Source: an uncultured bacterium
Lineage (GTDB): Bacteria > UBP6 > UBA1177 > JAKLFG01
Direction: 5' to 3'
Assembly (NCBI GenBank): GCA_938048925.1
Contig: CALITV010000029.1
Location: 1-7,393, forward strand
Length of the DNA stretch: 7,393 bases
The notes below the pieces were generated by a model, which saw only the letters and a list, made by a program, of their open reading frames with translations, did no database searches and was not told the DNA's origin. The position numbers were made by a program, and so were the translations under genes. Position 1 is the stretch's first letter. Each line of letters begins with the position of its first letter. Below, one piece after another: positions 1 to 5,680 of this stretch.

Positions 1-1983
1 GGTGCAGAAACCGAGATTCTCCTCGGTGCAGTAGAAGCCCTCACGGGCACAGGGGTGGTCTTTGTTGCAATCCTTGAGGCAGTAAGCGCCCATATCGCCC
101 GGCGTGCGGGTCCCGTCGGGACAATCGGTCTTTTTGGGGAGAATGGCACAGTAGCCGCCCGCGAACCTGGTGGCGCCGTGCGCGGTAAGACATTGGACAT
201 CGCTCTCGCTGAAATCGGCGGTCACGCAGTCGGCTGCCGTAGTGCACGGCGCACCGGCCGTGGAAAGATCGGGCGCAAACCCCTCGTCAACCCAGCCGTC
301 GCAATCGTCATCGAGTCCGTTGGCAGTCTCCTCCGTTATTGCCGCCGCGTCGCACATCTCAAGACCGGCAGCAAGGCGCACCGCTTTGAGCAGATTGGCG
401 CGCCCGTAGCCGAATTTTGGGCTGTGCGCGTCGCCCGCCGGCTCGTCGGGTGTCTTGTTCCAGAAGCCGGTCTCGGGGTTTATTTTGTCCGAAGCGACCT
501 TGATGATCTCGTATGCCTCTTCGAGCGTAAGATTTGGGTTCACCGAGAAGATGACACCCATGACACCGGTGGCAAACGGCGCCGCCGCCGAGGTCCCCGA
601 GAACTGGTTGGTGTAGTCTTTATCGAGATCGCCATAGGTTTGAATGTAGGTCGTCGCGATACCGAGGAGCGGCGACTGCGTGAGCGTGGGCGTCACCATG
701 TCTATCTCCTGCCCGTAGTTCGAGTAGGAGACGCGGTTGTCCCATGCGCTCGTGCCGCCGATGGAGAACACCTGGTCCACGACATCAACACCGTTGCGCT
801 TGAACTTGAACTCGTGGCGGTGGAGCACCATGTAGTTGGTGTCCACGCCGTCATTGCCGGAGGCATACAGGATCGCGCCGCCTTTGCCGTTGCGACCGTT
901 CTGGAAGAAGTTGAGGTGCGATTCCTCCTCGCCCGGCATGAGCGGCACCTCGCCCATTCCCGCCATCGGTCCGAACGAACAGTTGACCGCGACGATTTTC
1001 TCGTCGGCGACATATTTCTCATAGGATTCGATGTAGCCCTGTTCGGAACTCGCCGAACCAATGCCCCCCTCCATAAACTGCACCGGATAGATGCCGCACC
1101 ACGGACAGACACCGGTGACACCGATCTCGTTCCCCTCGGCCGCCGCAACGCCGGCGCAGTTGGTGCCGTGCGAGTAGCCGGCGGTGCCGTAGGGATCGTT
1201 CGGGTCTATCGTGCCATAGTCGCCGCCAGATTCGTGATTGACAGCATCCCACCCCTCGTCGAGTTTGTTTTTGAGATCGGGATGGGTAAGGTCAACCCCC
1301 GAATCCATAATGGCGACCTTGGTCGTCCCGTCGAAGCCGGGAAGCGTTTCAGCCGCCAACTGAGCGACGATGAACTGCATCGCCGCCTCGAAGCGGATAT
1401 CGGCGTTCTTTTTAGTGGGCTGCGATGGGTTCGAGATGCCGATGGCGGTACCGGTGTTCTTGAGCGCCCACTGGTAGCCCTCTTTGTAGTATTTGTCGGG
1501 GATCGGCATCACCGGCTCGGCGCGGAACTGCTGCTCCCGGATCATATCGGGAAAAGCGAAGCCGTCACCCGCCTCGACGATCCGCTGAGCGACCGCAACG
1601 GCATCACCTTTCACCGAAAAACGGTAGAGATTCGTCGAAGGGTAGATCTCCTCGAGCATAAGCCCGTATTTCTTGGCAAGAACCGCTACTGGTAGTTTTC
1701 CGCGCCAGAATATCTGGGCATTCGCCACATAGGGGCGCACGCCGAAATGATAGACGGGCAGCGGGCCATTCACCTTCTCGCCGATGGCGATATGGCGCCC
1801 TTCGGCACGCCACACTGCCACCGTTTCACGAAGAAGCGGCAACTCGCGCCGCACCACGAAACGGGCGGTCAGCGTGGGCGACTTTTGGAACTCGACGAAC
1901 GAACCGTCACGGCGGTACACCTTCGCCGCCGAAAGCGATGACGCAATGAGCGTCAGAAGCACGAAACTCACGAGCGACCGCAT
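1..1983 (-). CDS. Secreted subtilisin-like serine protease (S8 family) with MopE-type motif and Cys-rich tail, C-terminus cut by window edge
   Basis: An open frame of 661 codons runs from ATG at 1983 to base 1 without a stop, so the gene continues outside the window. Residues 1-20 form a Sec signal peptide (Arg2, hydrophobic core, Ser-Ala-Ala before Lys21). Residues about 21-160 look like a propeptide, followed by a 'QWALKNTG' segment typical of convertase-like subtilases. The S8 catalytic set is complete: Asp227 (MDSGVD), His272 (SHGTNCAG), oxyanion Asn377 (ASGNDG) and Ser465 (SGTSAAAP). After the catalytic domain comes NGLDDDCDGWVDEGF at 555-569, a MopE-type acidic repeat proposed to bind metal, then a Cys-rich region. 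An active, exported endopeptidase is likely; whether it stays on the cell surface or is released depends on the missing end. The start has an AGGAGG Shine-Dalgarno five bases upstream. Substrate unknown. Confidence 0.93.
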   Translation of the reverse strand, partial: MRSLVSFVLLTLIASSLSAAKVYRRDGSFVEFQKSPTLTARFVVRRELPLLRETVAVWRAEGRHIAIGEKVNGPLPVYHFGVRPYVANAQIFWRGKLPVAVLAKKYGLMLEEIYPSTNLYRFSVKGDAVAVAQRIVEAGDGFAFPDMIREQQFRAEPVMPIPDKYYKEGYQWALKNTGTAIGISNPSQPTKKNADIRFEAAMQFIVAQLAAETLPGFDGTTKVAIMDSGVDLTHPDLKNKLDEGWDAVNHESGGDYGTIDPNDPYGTAGYSHGTNCAGVAAAEGNEIGVTGVCPWCGIYPVQFMEGGIGSASSEQGYIESYEKYVADEKIVAVNCSFGPMAGMGEVPLMPGEEESHLNFFQNGRNGKGGAILYASGNDGVDTNYMVLHRHEFKFKRNGVDVVDQVFSIGGTSAWDNRVSYSNYGQEIDMVTPTLTQSPLLGIATTYIQTYGDLDKDYTNQFSGTSAAAPFATGVMGVIFSVNPNLTLEEAYEIIKVASDKINPETGFWNKTPDEPAGDAHSPKFGYGRANLLKAVRLAAGLEMCDAAAITEETANGLDDDCDGWVDEGFAPDLSTAGAPCTTAADCVTADFSESDVQCLTAHGATRFAGGYCAILPKKTDCPDGTRTPGDMGAYCLKDCNKDHPCAREGFYCTEENLGFCT
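277..321 (-). other. MopE-type Asp-rich repeat inside the subtilase
   Basis: Residues 555-569 of the subtilase read NGLDDDCDGWVDEGF, matching the 'NGxDDDCDGxxDE' unit seen in many secreted proteins of Myxococcota and related bacteria and annotated as a putative metal-binding (MopE-type) motif. Only one copy is visible. It marks the boundary between the protease domain and the Cys-rich tail, in which about a dozen cysteines fall within the last ~120 visible residues. A calcium- or copper-binding role is inferred from the family. Confidence 0.7.
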
Positions 1984-2036
1984 GGGAACCTCCTCTATCT
2001 AAAAAGTCATTGTTCTGTCCGCCTCTCGTGAGAACG

Positions 2037-2065
2037 AGCCTAGTAGGCACTGTTGCCGATGTCAA
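2037..2065 (-). promoter_or_regulatory. Predicted sigma70-type promoter of the subtilase
   Basis: On the minus strand a perfect TTGACA (2065-2060) is followed after 17 bases by TAGGCT (2042-2037), a 3/6 match to the -10 consensus. Transcription would start near 2030, giving a leader of about 45 bases. The strong -35 and ideal spacing support it; the poor -10 lowers confidence. Confidence 0.45.
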
Positions 2066-2089
2066 GGAGTTTTATGGACCTTTGCGAGG

Positions 2090-2117
2090 TTGCCTTTCAC
2101 TGTTCGATCGGTATAGT
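2090..2117 (+). promoter_or_regulatory. Predicted sigma70-type promoter of the tcdA-like/HAD operon
   Basis: TTGCCT (2090-2095, 4/6) is followed after 16 bases by TATAGT (2112-2117, 5/6). Transcription would begin near 2124, about 16 bases before the ATG at 2140. If correct, this excludes the upstream in-frame starts at 2053-2074 from this transcript and supports 2140 as the start. Confidence 0.5.
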
Positions 2118-2139
2118 GCCCTCGGACAGGGAGACGAAG

Positions 2140-2871
2140 ATGTCACTGACCGAACGCACTACCGTTGTCTATGGGAAAACGACGATCGAGCGGCTTGCGC
2201 GGAGCACCGTCGCCATTTTCGGGCTCGGTGGGGTCGGTGCGGCTGCGGCGATAGACCTCATTCGCTGCGGTGTGGGGCGACTCATCGTCACCGACTTCGA
2301 TGTGGTGCAAGAGAGCAACCTCAACCGCCTCGTCTTCGGGTTCACCGACACCGTGGAAAAAGAGAAAATCACCGTTCTGCGCGAAACGGCGGCACGGATA
2401 AACCCGGCGGCGATCATCGAGGGCTCTGCCGCGTTTCTCCACGGCGAAGACGCCTGCCGCCATGTCCCCGAAGCCGATTGCTACCTCGATGCGATAGATG
2501 CGCTCAACCCGAAGGTAAACCTTATCATCGCCCTCATTGCCACCGGCAAACCGTTCATCTCCGCCTTCGGCACCGCAGGGCGGCGCGACCCGACGCGGCT
2601 TACCGTCACCGATGTCTGGAAAACGCGCGGTTGCCCGCTCGCCTACCTTGTCCGCAAGCGGCTCCGCAAGCGGGGTGTCAAGGCGCACTTCCCCGCCATC
2701 TTCTCGAGCGAACCGCCGGTGGACCCGATCGAAAATCCCGCCGCCCGCGATGACGGCCGAGGCCGCATCCGCAAACTGCAAGGCTCGACGCCGTTCGTTC
2801 CCCAAACGGCGGGACATATCGCGGCGTGGTGGATCGTCGAACAGTTGATAGTCAAAGGAGAGAACCGGTGA
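2140..2871 (+). CDS. tcdA: TcdA-like tRNA threonylcarbamoyladenosine dehydratase (ThiF/E1 superfamily)
   Basis: A 243-residue protein of the ThiF/MoeB/E1 superfamily. TcdA uses ATP to cyclise t6A at position 37 of tRNAs to ct6A in the cytoplasm. The nucleotide-binding loop GLGGVG is at 28-33, the acidic residue that follows beta-2 is Asp54, and the adenylation signature SNLNR is at 59-63. YLDAIDALNPK (115-125) is the 'DAID..xxK' block typical of TcdA/YgdL. The DPTRLTVTDV, FSSEPP and GSTPFVPQTAGH blocks also follow that family. There are no CxxC pairs, which argues against MoeB or ThiF, both of which normally carry a Cys4 zinc site. At 243 residues it is somewhat shorter than E. coli TcdA. The ATG at 2140 has AGGGAG six bases upstream; another in-frame ATG at 2074 also has a Shine-Dalgarno (AAGGAG) and would add 22 residues. 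The gene overlaps the next by four bases. Family assignment is firm, exact substrate less so. Confidence 0.85.
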   Translation: MSLTERTTVVYGKTTIERLARSTVAIFGLGGVGAAAAIDLIRCGVGRLIVTDFDVVQESNLNRLVFGFTDTVEKEKITVLRETAARINPAAIIEGSAAFLHGEDACRHVPEADCYLDAIDALNPKVNLIIALIATGKPFISAFGTAGRRDPTRLTVTDVWKTRGCPLAYLVRKRLRKRGVKAHFPAIFSSEPPVDPIENPAARDDGRGRIRKLQGSTPFVPQTAGHIAAWWIVEQLIVKGENR

Positions 2872-3521
2872 GCACGACACGCGGCGTGATATTCGATATG
2901 GATGGAACGCTCCTCGACACGATGGAACGGATCGCGCGGGTCATGAACACCGTCCTCGAACGGCACCATCTACCGATCCACGAGATGGTGAAATACCGCC
3001 GCTTCGTCGGCGACGGTATCCGCGTGCTCGTCGAAAAGGCGCTCCCGGAAACCCATCGCAACGAAGAGACGATACAGCGGATCATCACCGAGGTGAAAGA
3101 AATCTACGATGGCGAGCGACTGAAGGGAACCCCCGCCTATCCCGGCATCCCCGAACTGCTCGCCGAACTCGACCGACGCGGTATTCGCAAAGCGATTCTT
3201 TCGAACAAAGAACATTCCTTCACAATCGCTCACGCCCGCATTGATTTGCCCCAATTTTCGTTCGATCCCATCGTCGGCGCGCGCCCCGATCTGCCGCTCA
3301 AGCCGTATCCTGACGGAGCACTCTTCATCGCACGAATCTGGGGGTTTTCACCATCGGAGATACTCCTCGTCGGCGACATGCCGGCCGATGTCCTGACCGC
3401 ACGCGCCGCCGGTATGCCCTGCGCCGCGGCACTCTGGGGATTTTCCGACCGCGAGGATCTCGTCGCGGCGGGGGCGACGGTTCTGGTGGAACGGCCCGAG
3501 AAGATTATCGCTCTTTTATAA
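2868..3521 (+). CDS. HAD-superfamily hydrolase, phosphoglycolate phosphatase-like
   Basis: A 217-residue cytoplasmic HAD phosphatase of subfamily IA. Motif I is DMDGT at 10-14 (nucleophile Asp10, acid/base Asp12), motif II is Ser112 in ILSNK, motif III is Lys145 in LKPYPD, and motif IV is GDMPAD at 169-174. The helical cap lies between motifs I and II, and the length fits the phosphoglycolate phosphatase (Gph)/PGMB group. It probably dephosphorylates a small phosphorylated metabolite; phosphoglycolate is only the nearest named family. The start is GTG at 2868, within the GTGA overlap with the stop codon of the tcdA-like gene and preceded by AAAGGAG, so translation is probably coupled. Possible upstream in-frame starts lie inside the previous gene and lack the ideally placed Shine-Dalgarno. 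It ends six bases before the convergent nitroreductase gene. Confidence 0.88.
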   Translation: MSTTRGVIFDMDGTLLDTMERIARVMNTVLERHHLPIHEMVKYRRFVGDGIRVLVEKALPETHRNEETIQRIITEVKEIYDGERLKGTPAYPGIPELLAELDRRGIRKAILSNKEHSFTIAHARIDLPQFSFDPIVGARPDLPLKPYPDGALFIARIWGFSPSEILLVGDMPADVLTARAAGMPCAAALWGFSDREDLVAAGATVLVERPEKIIALL

Positions 3522-3527
3522 CGCCAC

Positions 3528-4115
3528 CTACCACCCGTTCCAGTGCACCTGTTTGGGGTTCCATTTGTCCTTGGGCTTCTCGACACCGGTAGGAATACCT
3601 ATGGGAATGAGCGCAAGCGGCATGATGTGCGACGGCATTTTGATAATCTGACGGACCGGCTCGATGCGGTCTTGGTTTGGATAGATCGCCGTCCAAACGG
3701 CGCCAAGACCGAGCGACTCCACCGCGAGAAGGATGTTTTCTATCGCCGCCGAGCAGTCCATGATCCAATAGACAGAATCACGCCCGCCGTGCTGGCGATC
3801 GAGATCGCCCGCCACGAGTATCGCCGCCCCCGCCTTCTCGGCCATCTTGGCATAGGGAAGAACATCGGCCAATTTCTTGAGGAGCACCCTGTCCGTGATG
3901 ATGATGAACTCCCAGGGCCGTTTATCCACGGCGGTCGGCGCCGCCATCCCCGCCTTGACGATGACCTCGAGTTGTTCCTTGCTGATCGGCCCCTCCTTGT
4001 AGGCACGGACCGACTTGCGGTTCATGATCGTTTTCAGTGTTTCGTTCATCGGCTCACCTCCGACAAGCAGCGGTGCAATAAGGCACAGCATCATACCCAC
4101 AACAAATCTTCTCAT
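3528..4115 (-). CDS. Nitroreductase-family FMN oxidoreductase with a possible signal peptide
   Basis: A 195-residue protein whose region from residue 23 onward is a compact nitroreductase. Visible blocks are ETLKTIMNRKSVRAY (Arg/Ser FMN-contact region), AAPTAVDKRPWEF, the ENILLAVESLGLGAVW helix, and the C-terminal PIG...VHWNGW end typical of the family. Members use FMN and NAD(P)H to reduce nitro compounds, quinones or similar acceptors; the substrate here cannot be read off. Residues 1-22 (two Arg, then a hydrophobic stretch to VGGEP) look like a Sec signal peptide, which is unusual for this family. The ATG at 4115 has GGAGGAGAG just upstream, while the ATG at 4049 (residue 23) has a better spaced GGAGGTGA and would give the canonical 173-residue cytoplasmic enzyme. 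Both starts are plausible. The gene lies 81 bases downstream of lpd on the same strand, with no promoter seen between them. Confidence 0.85.
   Translation of the reverse strand: MRRFVVGMMLCLIAPLLVGGEPMNETLKTIMNRKSVRAYKEGPISKEQLEVIVKAGMAAPTAVDKRPWEFIIITDRVLLKKLADVLPYAKMAEKAGAAILVAGDLDRQHGGRDSVYWIMDCSAAIENILLAVESLGLGAVWTAIYPNQDRIEPVRQIIKMPSHIMPLALIPIGIPTGVEKPKDKWNPKQVHWNGW
4054..4061 (-). promoter_or_regulatory. Internal Shine-Dalgarno for an alternative nitroreductase start
   Basis: GGAGGTGA on the minus strand lies inside the codons for Val-Gly-Gly-Glu of the putative signal peptide. Its GGAGG core ends seven bases before ATG at 4049, which is near-ideal spacing. That ATG begins exactly where typical cytoplasmic nitroreductases begin. 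The upstream start has a GGAGG core only four bases from its ATG. Confidence 0.6.
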
Positions 4116-4196
4116 CTCTCCTCCGTTTTTCGTTCAAAGTTTCCTCAGAATCATCGGAAATTTCTCATGCCAGTCTCCCGCGGATCCGCCATGATG

Positions 4197-5567
4197 CTAC
4201 TTGTGCATTACCCGTCCGAGGGTATCGAGCACCGCCTCGAGCGAGGCTTCGCAGAGGGTTGGGTGCGGGTGGATGGACGCGACGATCTCCTCCGCCTTCG
4301 CCTTGAGTCGCAACGCCGGGAGAAACTCGGCGATGAGGTCGGTCGCACCGTGTCCAATGATGTGGGCGCCGAGCAGTTCGTGGGTATCGGCGGCGATGAG
4401 CACCTTGACGAAACCGGCGGTCGTCCCCGACGCCACCGCCTTGCCGTTCGCCGCGAACGGAAAACGACCAACGGTATAGGCAATGCCGAGTTCCTTCGCC
4501 TTTTCCTCGGCCAACCCGACCGACGCGATCGCCGGTTCGCAGAAGGTGCATCCGGGATTCTGGCGGTAGTCTATCGGGTGGGGATGCAACCCCGCGAGGT
4601 GTTCGACCGCGTGAATCCCCTCATGTTCGGCGGTATGGGCGAGCATCGGCGTCGCAATGAGATCTCCGATTGCATAGATACCGGGCACCTTCGTTTCGTA
4701 ATGCTCATTTACCGGAATAAAACCGCGCGGATCGGTCTCGATACCCGTTACGGCAAGGTCGAGCGGCGCACTGTTGGGCCGCCGGCCGACCGCCGAAAGT
4801 ATCTTCTCGACCGTGATGCTTTTGCCATCCGAGAGGGTAACAACCATGCCACCATCTGTTTTTTCCGCTTTTTCGACGCAAGTGCCGGGATAGCACTTCA
4901 TCTTCCGTTTGCGGAACTCCTTGAGCAGTTCGCGGCTTATCTCGCCGTCCTCGAGCGGCACCAGCCGATCGAGCGCCTCGATGAGGTGCACCTCGACACC
5001 GAACACCGAAAAGATGTAGGCAAACTCGACCCCGATGGCTCCTGCCCCAATAATAGCGATGCTCTTTGGTAAGGTCTCACAGAAGAGCGCCTGATCGCTC
5101 GACCAAATATCAGCGCCGTCCACCGGAAGGTGCGGAAGGCTCTTCACCGTCGAGCCAGTCGCAATAATGATATGGTCGGCGGTGTAGGTCTCCGCCCCCA
5201 CCGTCACCGTTTTCGGGCCGGCAAAGCGCGCCTCGCCGCGGATAACGCGAATGGCGTGCTTCTTGAAGAGGAACTCGATCCCTTTGTTGTTCTTCGCAAC
5301 CGCCCCTTTCGCGTGGGCGACCACCTCGCTCCACATGAAAGTCGGCTCGGCATGGATGCCGAAGCGGCGCGCTTCCTTCGCCTCTTCATAGGCCTCGGCG
5401 GCGCGGATGAGCGCCTTTGCCGGAATACAGCCCCAGTTGAGACAGGTGCCGCCGAGCGCCGCCGTTTTTTCGATGACGACCGGTGCAAGCCCCAACTGCG
5501 CTGCCCGTATGGCCGCCACATAGCCACCCGGACCAGCCCCGATGATGAGCAGTTTCAGATGTTCCAC
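4197..5567 (-). CDS. lpdA: Dihydrolipoyl dehydrogenase (E3 component)
   Basis: A 456-residue FAD/NAD disulfide oxidoreductase that reoxidises dihydrolipoyl groups of 2-oxoacid dehydrogenases or the glycine cleavage system, with NAD+ as acceptor. The FAD loop GAGPGG is at 10-15. The redox disulfide GGTCLNWGCIP has Cys42 and Cys47 with the lipoamide-dehydrogenase spacing. ATGS is at 136-139, the NAD loop GAGAIG at 174-179, the second FAD contact is in IYAIGD, and the C-terminal HPTLCE gives the catalytic His435/Glu440 pair. Length is normal and no key residue is missing. I chose GTG at 5567 because AAGGAG lies seven bases upstream of it; the ATG two codons earlier (5573) has only one base between it and the same Shine-Dalgarno. 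No E1, E2 or lipoyl-domain gene is in the window, so it cannot be tied to one complex. It probably forms an operon with the nitroreductase. Confidence 0.95.
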   Translation of the reverse strand: MEHLKLLIIGAGPGGYVAAIRAAQLGLAPVVIEKTAALGGTCLNWGCIPAKALIRAAEAYEEAKEARRFGIHAEPTFMWSEVVAHAKGAVAKNNKGIEFLFKKHAIRVIRGEARFAGPKTVTVGAETYTADHIIIATGSTVKSLPHLPVDGADIWSSDQALFCETLPKSIAIIGAGAIGVEFAYIFSVFGVEVHLIEALDRLVPLEDGEISRELLKEFRKRKMKCYPGTCVEKAEKTDGGMVVTLSDGKSITVEKILSAVGRRPNSAPLDLAVTGIETDPRGFIPVNEHYETKVPGIYAIGDLIATPMLAHTAEHEGIHAVEHLAGLHPHPIDYRQNPGCTFCEPAIASVGLAEEKAKELGIAYTVGRFPFAANGKAVASGTTAGFVKVLIAADTHELLGAHIIGHGATDLIAEFLPALRLKAKAEEIVASIHPHPTLCEASLEAVLDTLGRVMHK

Positions 5568-5574
5568 TATCATG

Positions 5575-5580
5575 CTCCTT
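5575..5580 (-). promoter_or_regulatory. Shine-Dalgarno that favours the GTG start of lpdA
   Basis: AAGGAG on the minus strand is seven bases from GTG (5567-5565) but only one base from ATG (5573-5571). Ribosome spacing therefore favours GTG, and the protein then begins Met-Glu-His-Leu-Lys just before the first FAD-binding strand. Confidence 0.65.
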
Positions 5581-5599
5581 GCGTAGTTGCCGTTGCCCC

Positions 5600-5627
5600 A
5601 TCATAGCCACCCGCGAAAAATTTACAA
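5600..5627 (-). promoter_or_regulatory. Predicted sigma70-type promoter of lpdA
   Basis: TTGTAA (5627-5622, 4/6) is followed after 16 bases by TATGAT (5605-5600, 5/6). Transcription would start near 5593, giving a leader of about 26 bases to the GTG. The -35 box overlaps the -35 box of the divergent uvrA promoter. Confidence 0.5.
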
Positions 5628-5649
5628 CCTCTCACCGACGGCGTAGGAT
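5621..5649 (+). promoter_or_regulatory. Predicted sigma70-type promoter of uvrA
   Basis: TTTACA (5621-5626, 5/6) is followed after exactly 17 bases by TAGGAT (5644-5649, 4/6). Transcription would start near 5656, about 25 bases before the uvrA ATG. I see no CTGT-N8-ACAG type LexA box here, so SOS control is not supported by an E. coli-like operator, though LexA sites differ among phyla. Confidence 0.5.
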
Positions 5650-5680
5650 AGCGCCCAGAAGTCGTTTTGACGGAGTCGTC

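Larger units (their letters stand above)
1984..2139. other. Divergent intergenic control region, subtilase / tcdA-like gene
   Basis: These 156 bases separate two divergent genes and contain no convincing gene. They hold one sigma70-like promoter facing each way, whose -35 boxes are 24 bases apart, and the Shine-Dalgarno sequences of both genes. A small hairpin (CTCGT, four-base loop, ACGAG; 2025-2038) lies near the predicted transcription start of the subtilase. It is too short to assign a role. Confidence 0.6.

Noticed and set aside
55..1695. A 546-codon open frame on the plus strand opposite the subtilase
   Set aside because: The minus-strand frame over the same bases has a signal peptide and a full S8 catalytic triad. 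The plus frame is Arg/Val-rich, shows no recognisable domain, and arises from GC-rich codon bias.
2143..2880. A 245-codon minus-strand frame opposite the tcdA-like gene
   Set aside because: The plus strand encodes an intact E1-like enzyme with all expected motifs; the antisense product shows none.
4137..4163. Inverted repeat (8-base arms, 11-base loop) between lpdA and the nitroreductase
   Set aside because: In the minus-strand transcript it has an A-C mismatch and AT-rich arms and no T-run, so it is too weak to call an attenuator or terminator.
4180..4189. Perfect 10-base palindrome GCGGATCCGC downstream of lpdA
   Set aside because: There is no loop and no following T-run, so it is not a terminator. 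A single palindrome of this size is expected by chance in GC-rich DNA.
3543..5072. A 509-codon open frame on the plus strand opposite the nitroreductase and lpdA
   Set aside because: It crosses two clear minus-strand genes, including their intergenic gap, and its translation has no family motifs. It is an antisense shadow.
5574..5680. Possible LexA operator upstream of uvrA
   Set aside because: No CTGT-N8-ACAG or GAAC-N4-GTTC type site is visible, so SOS regulation is not claimed.
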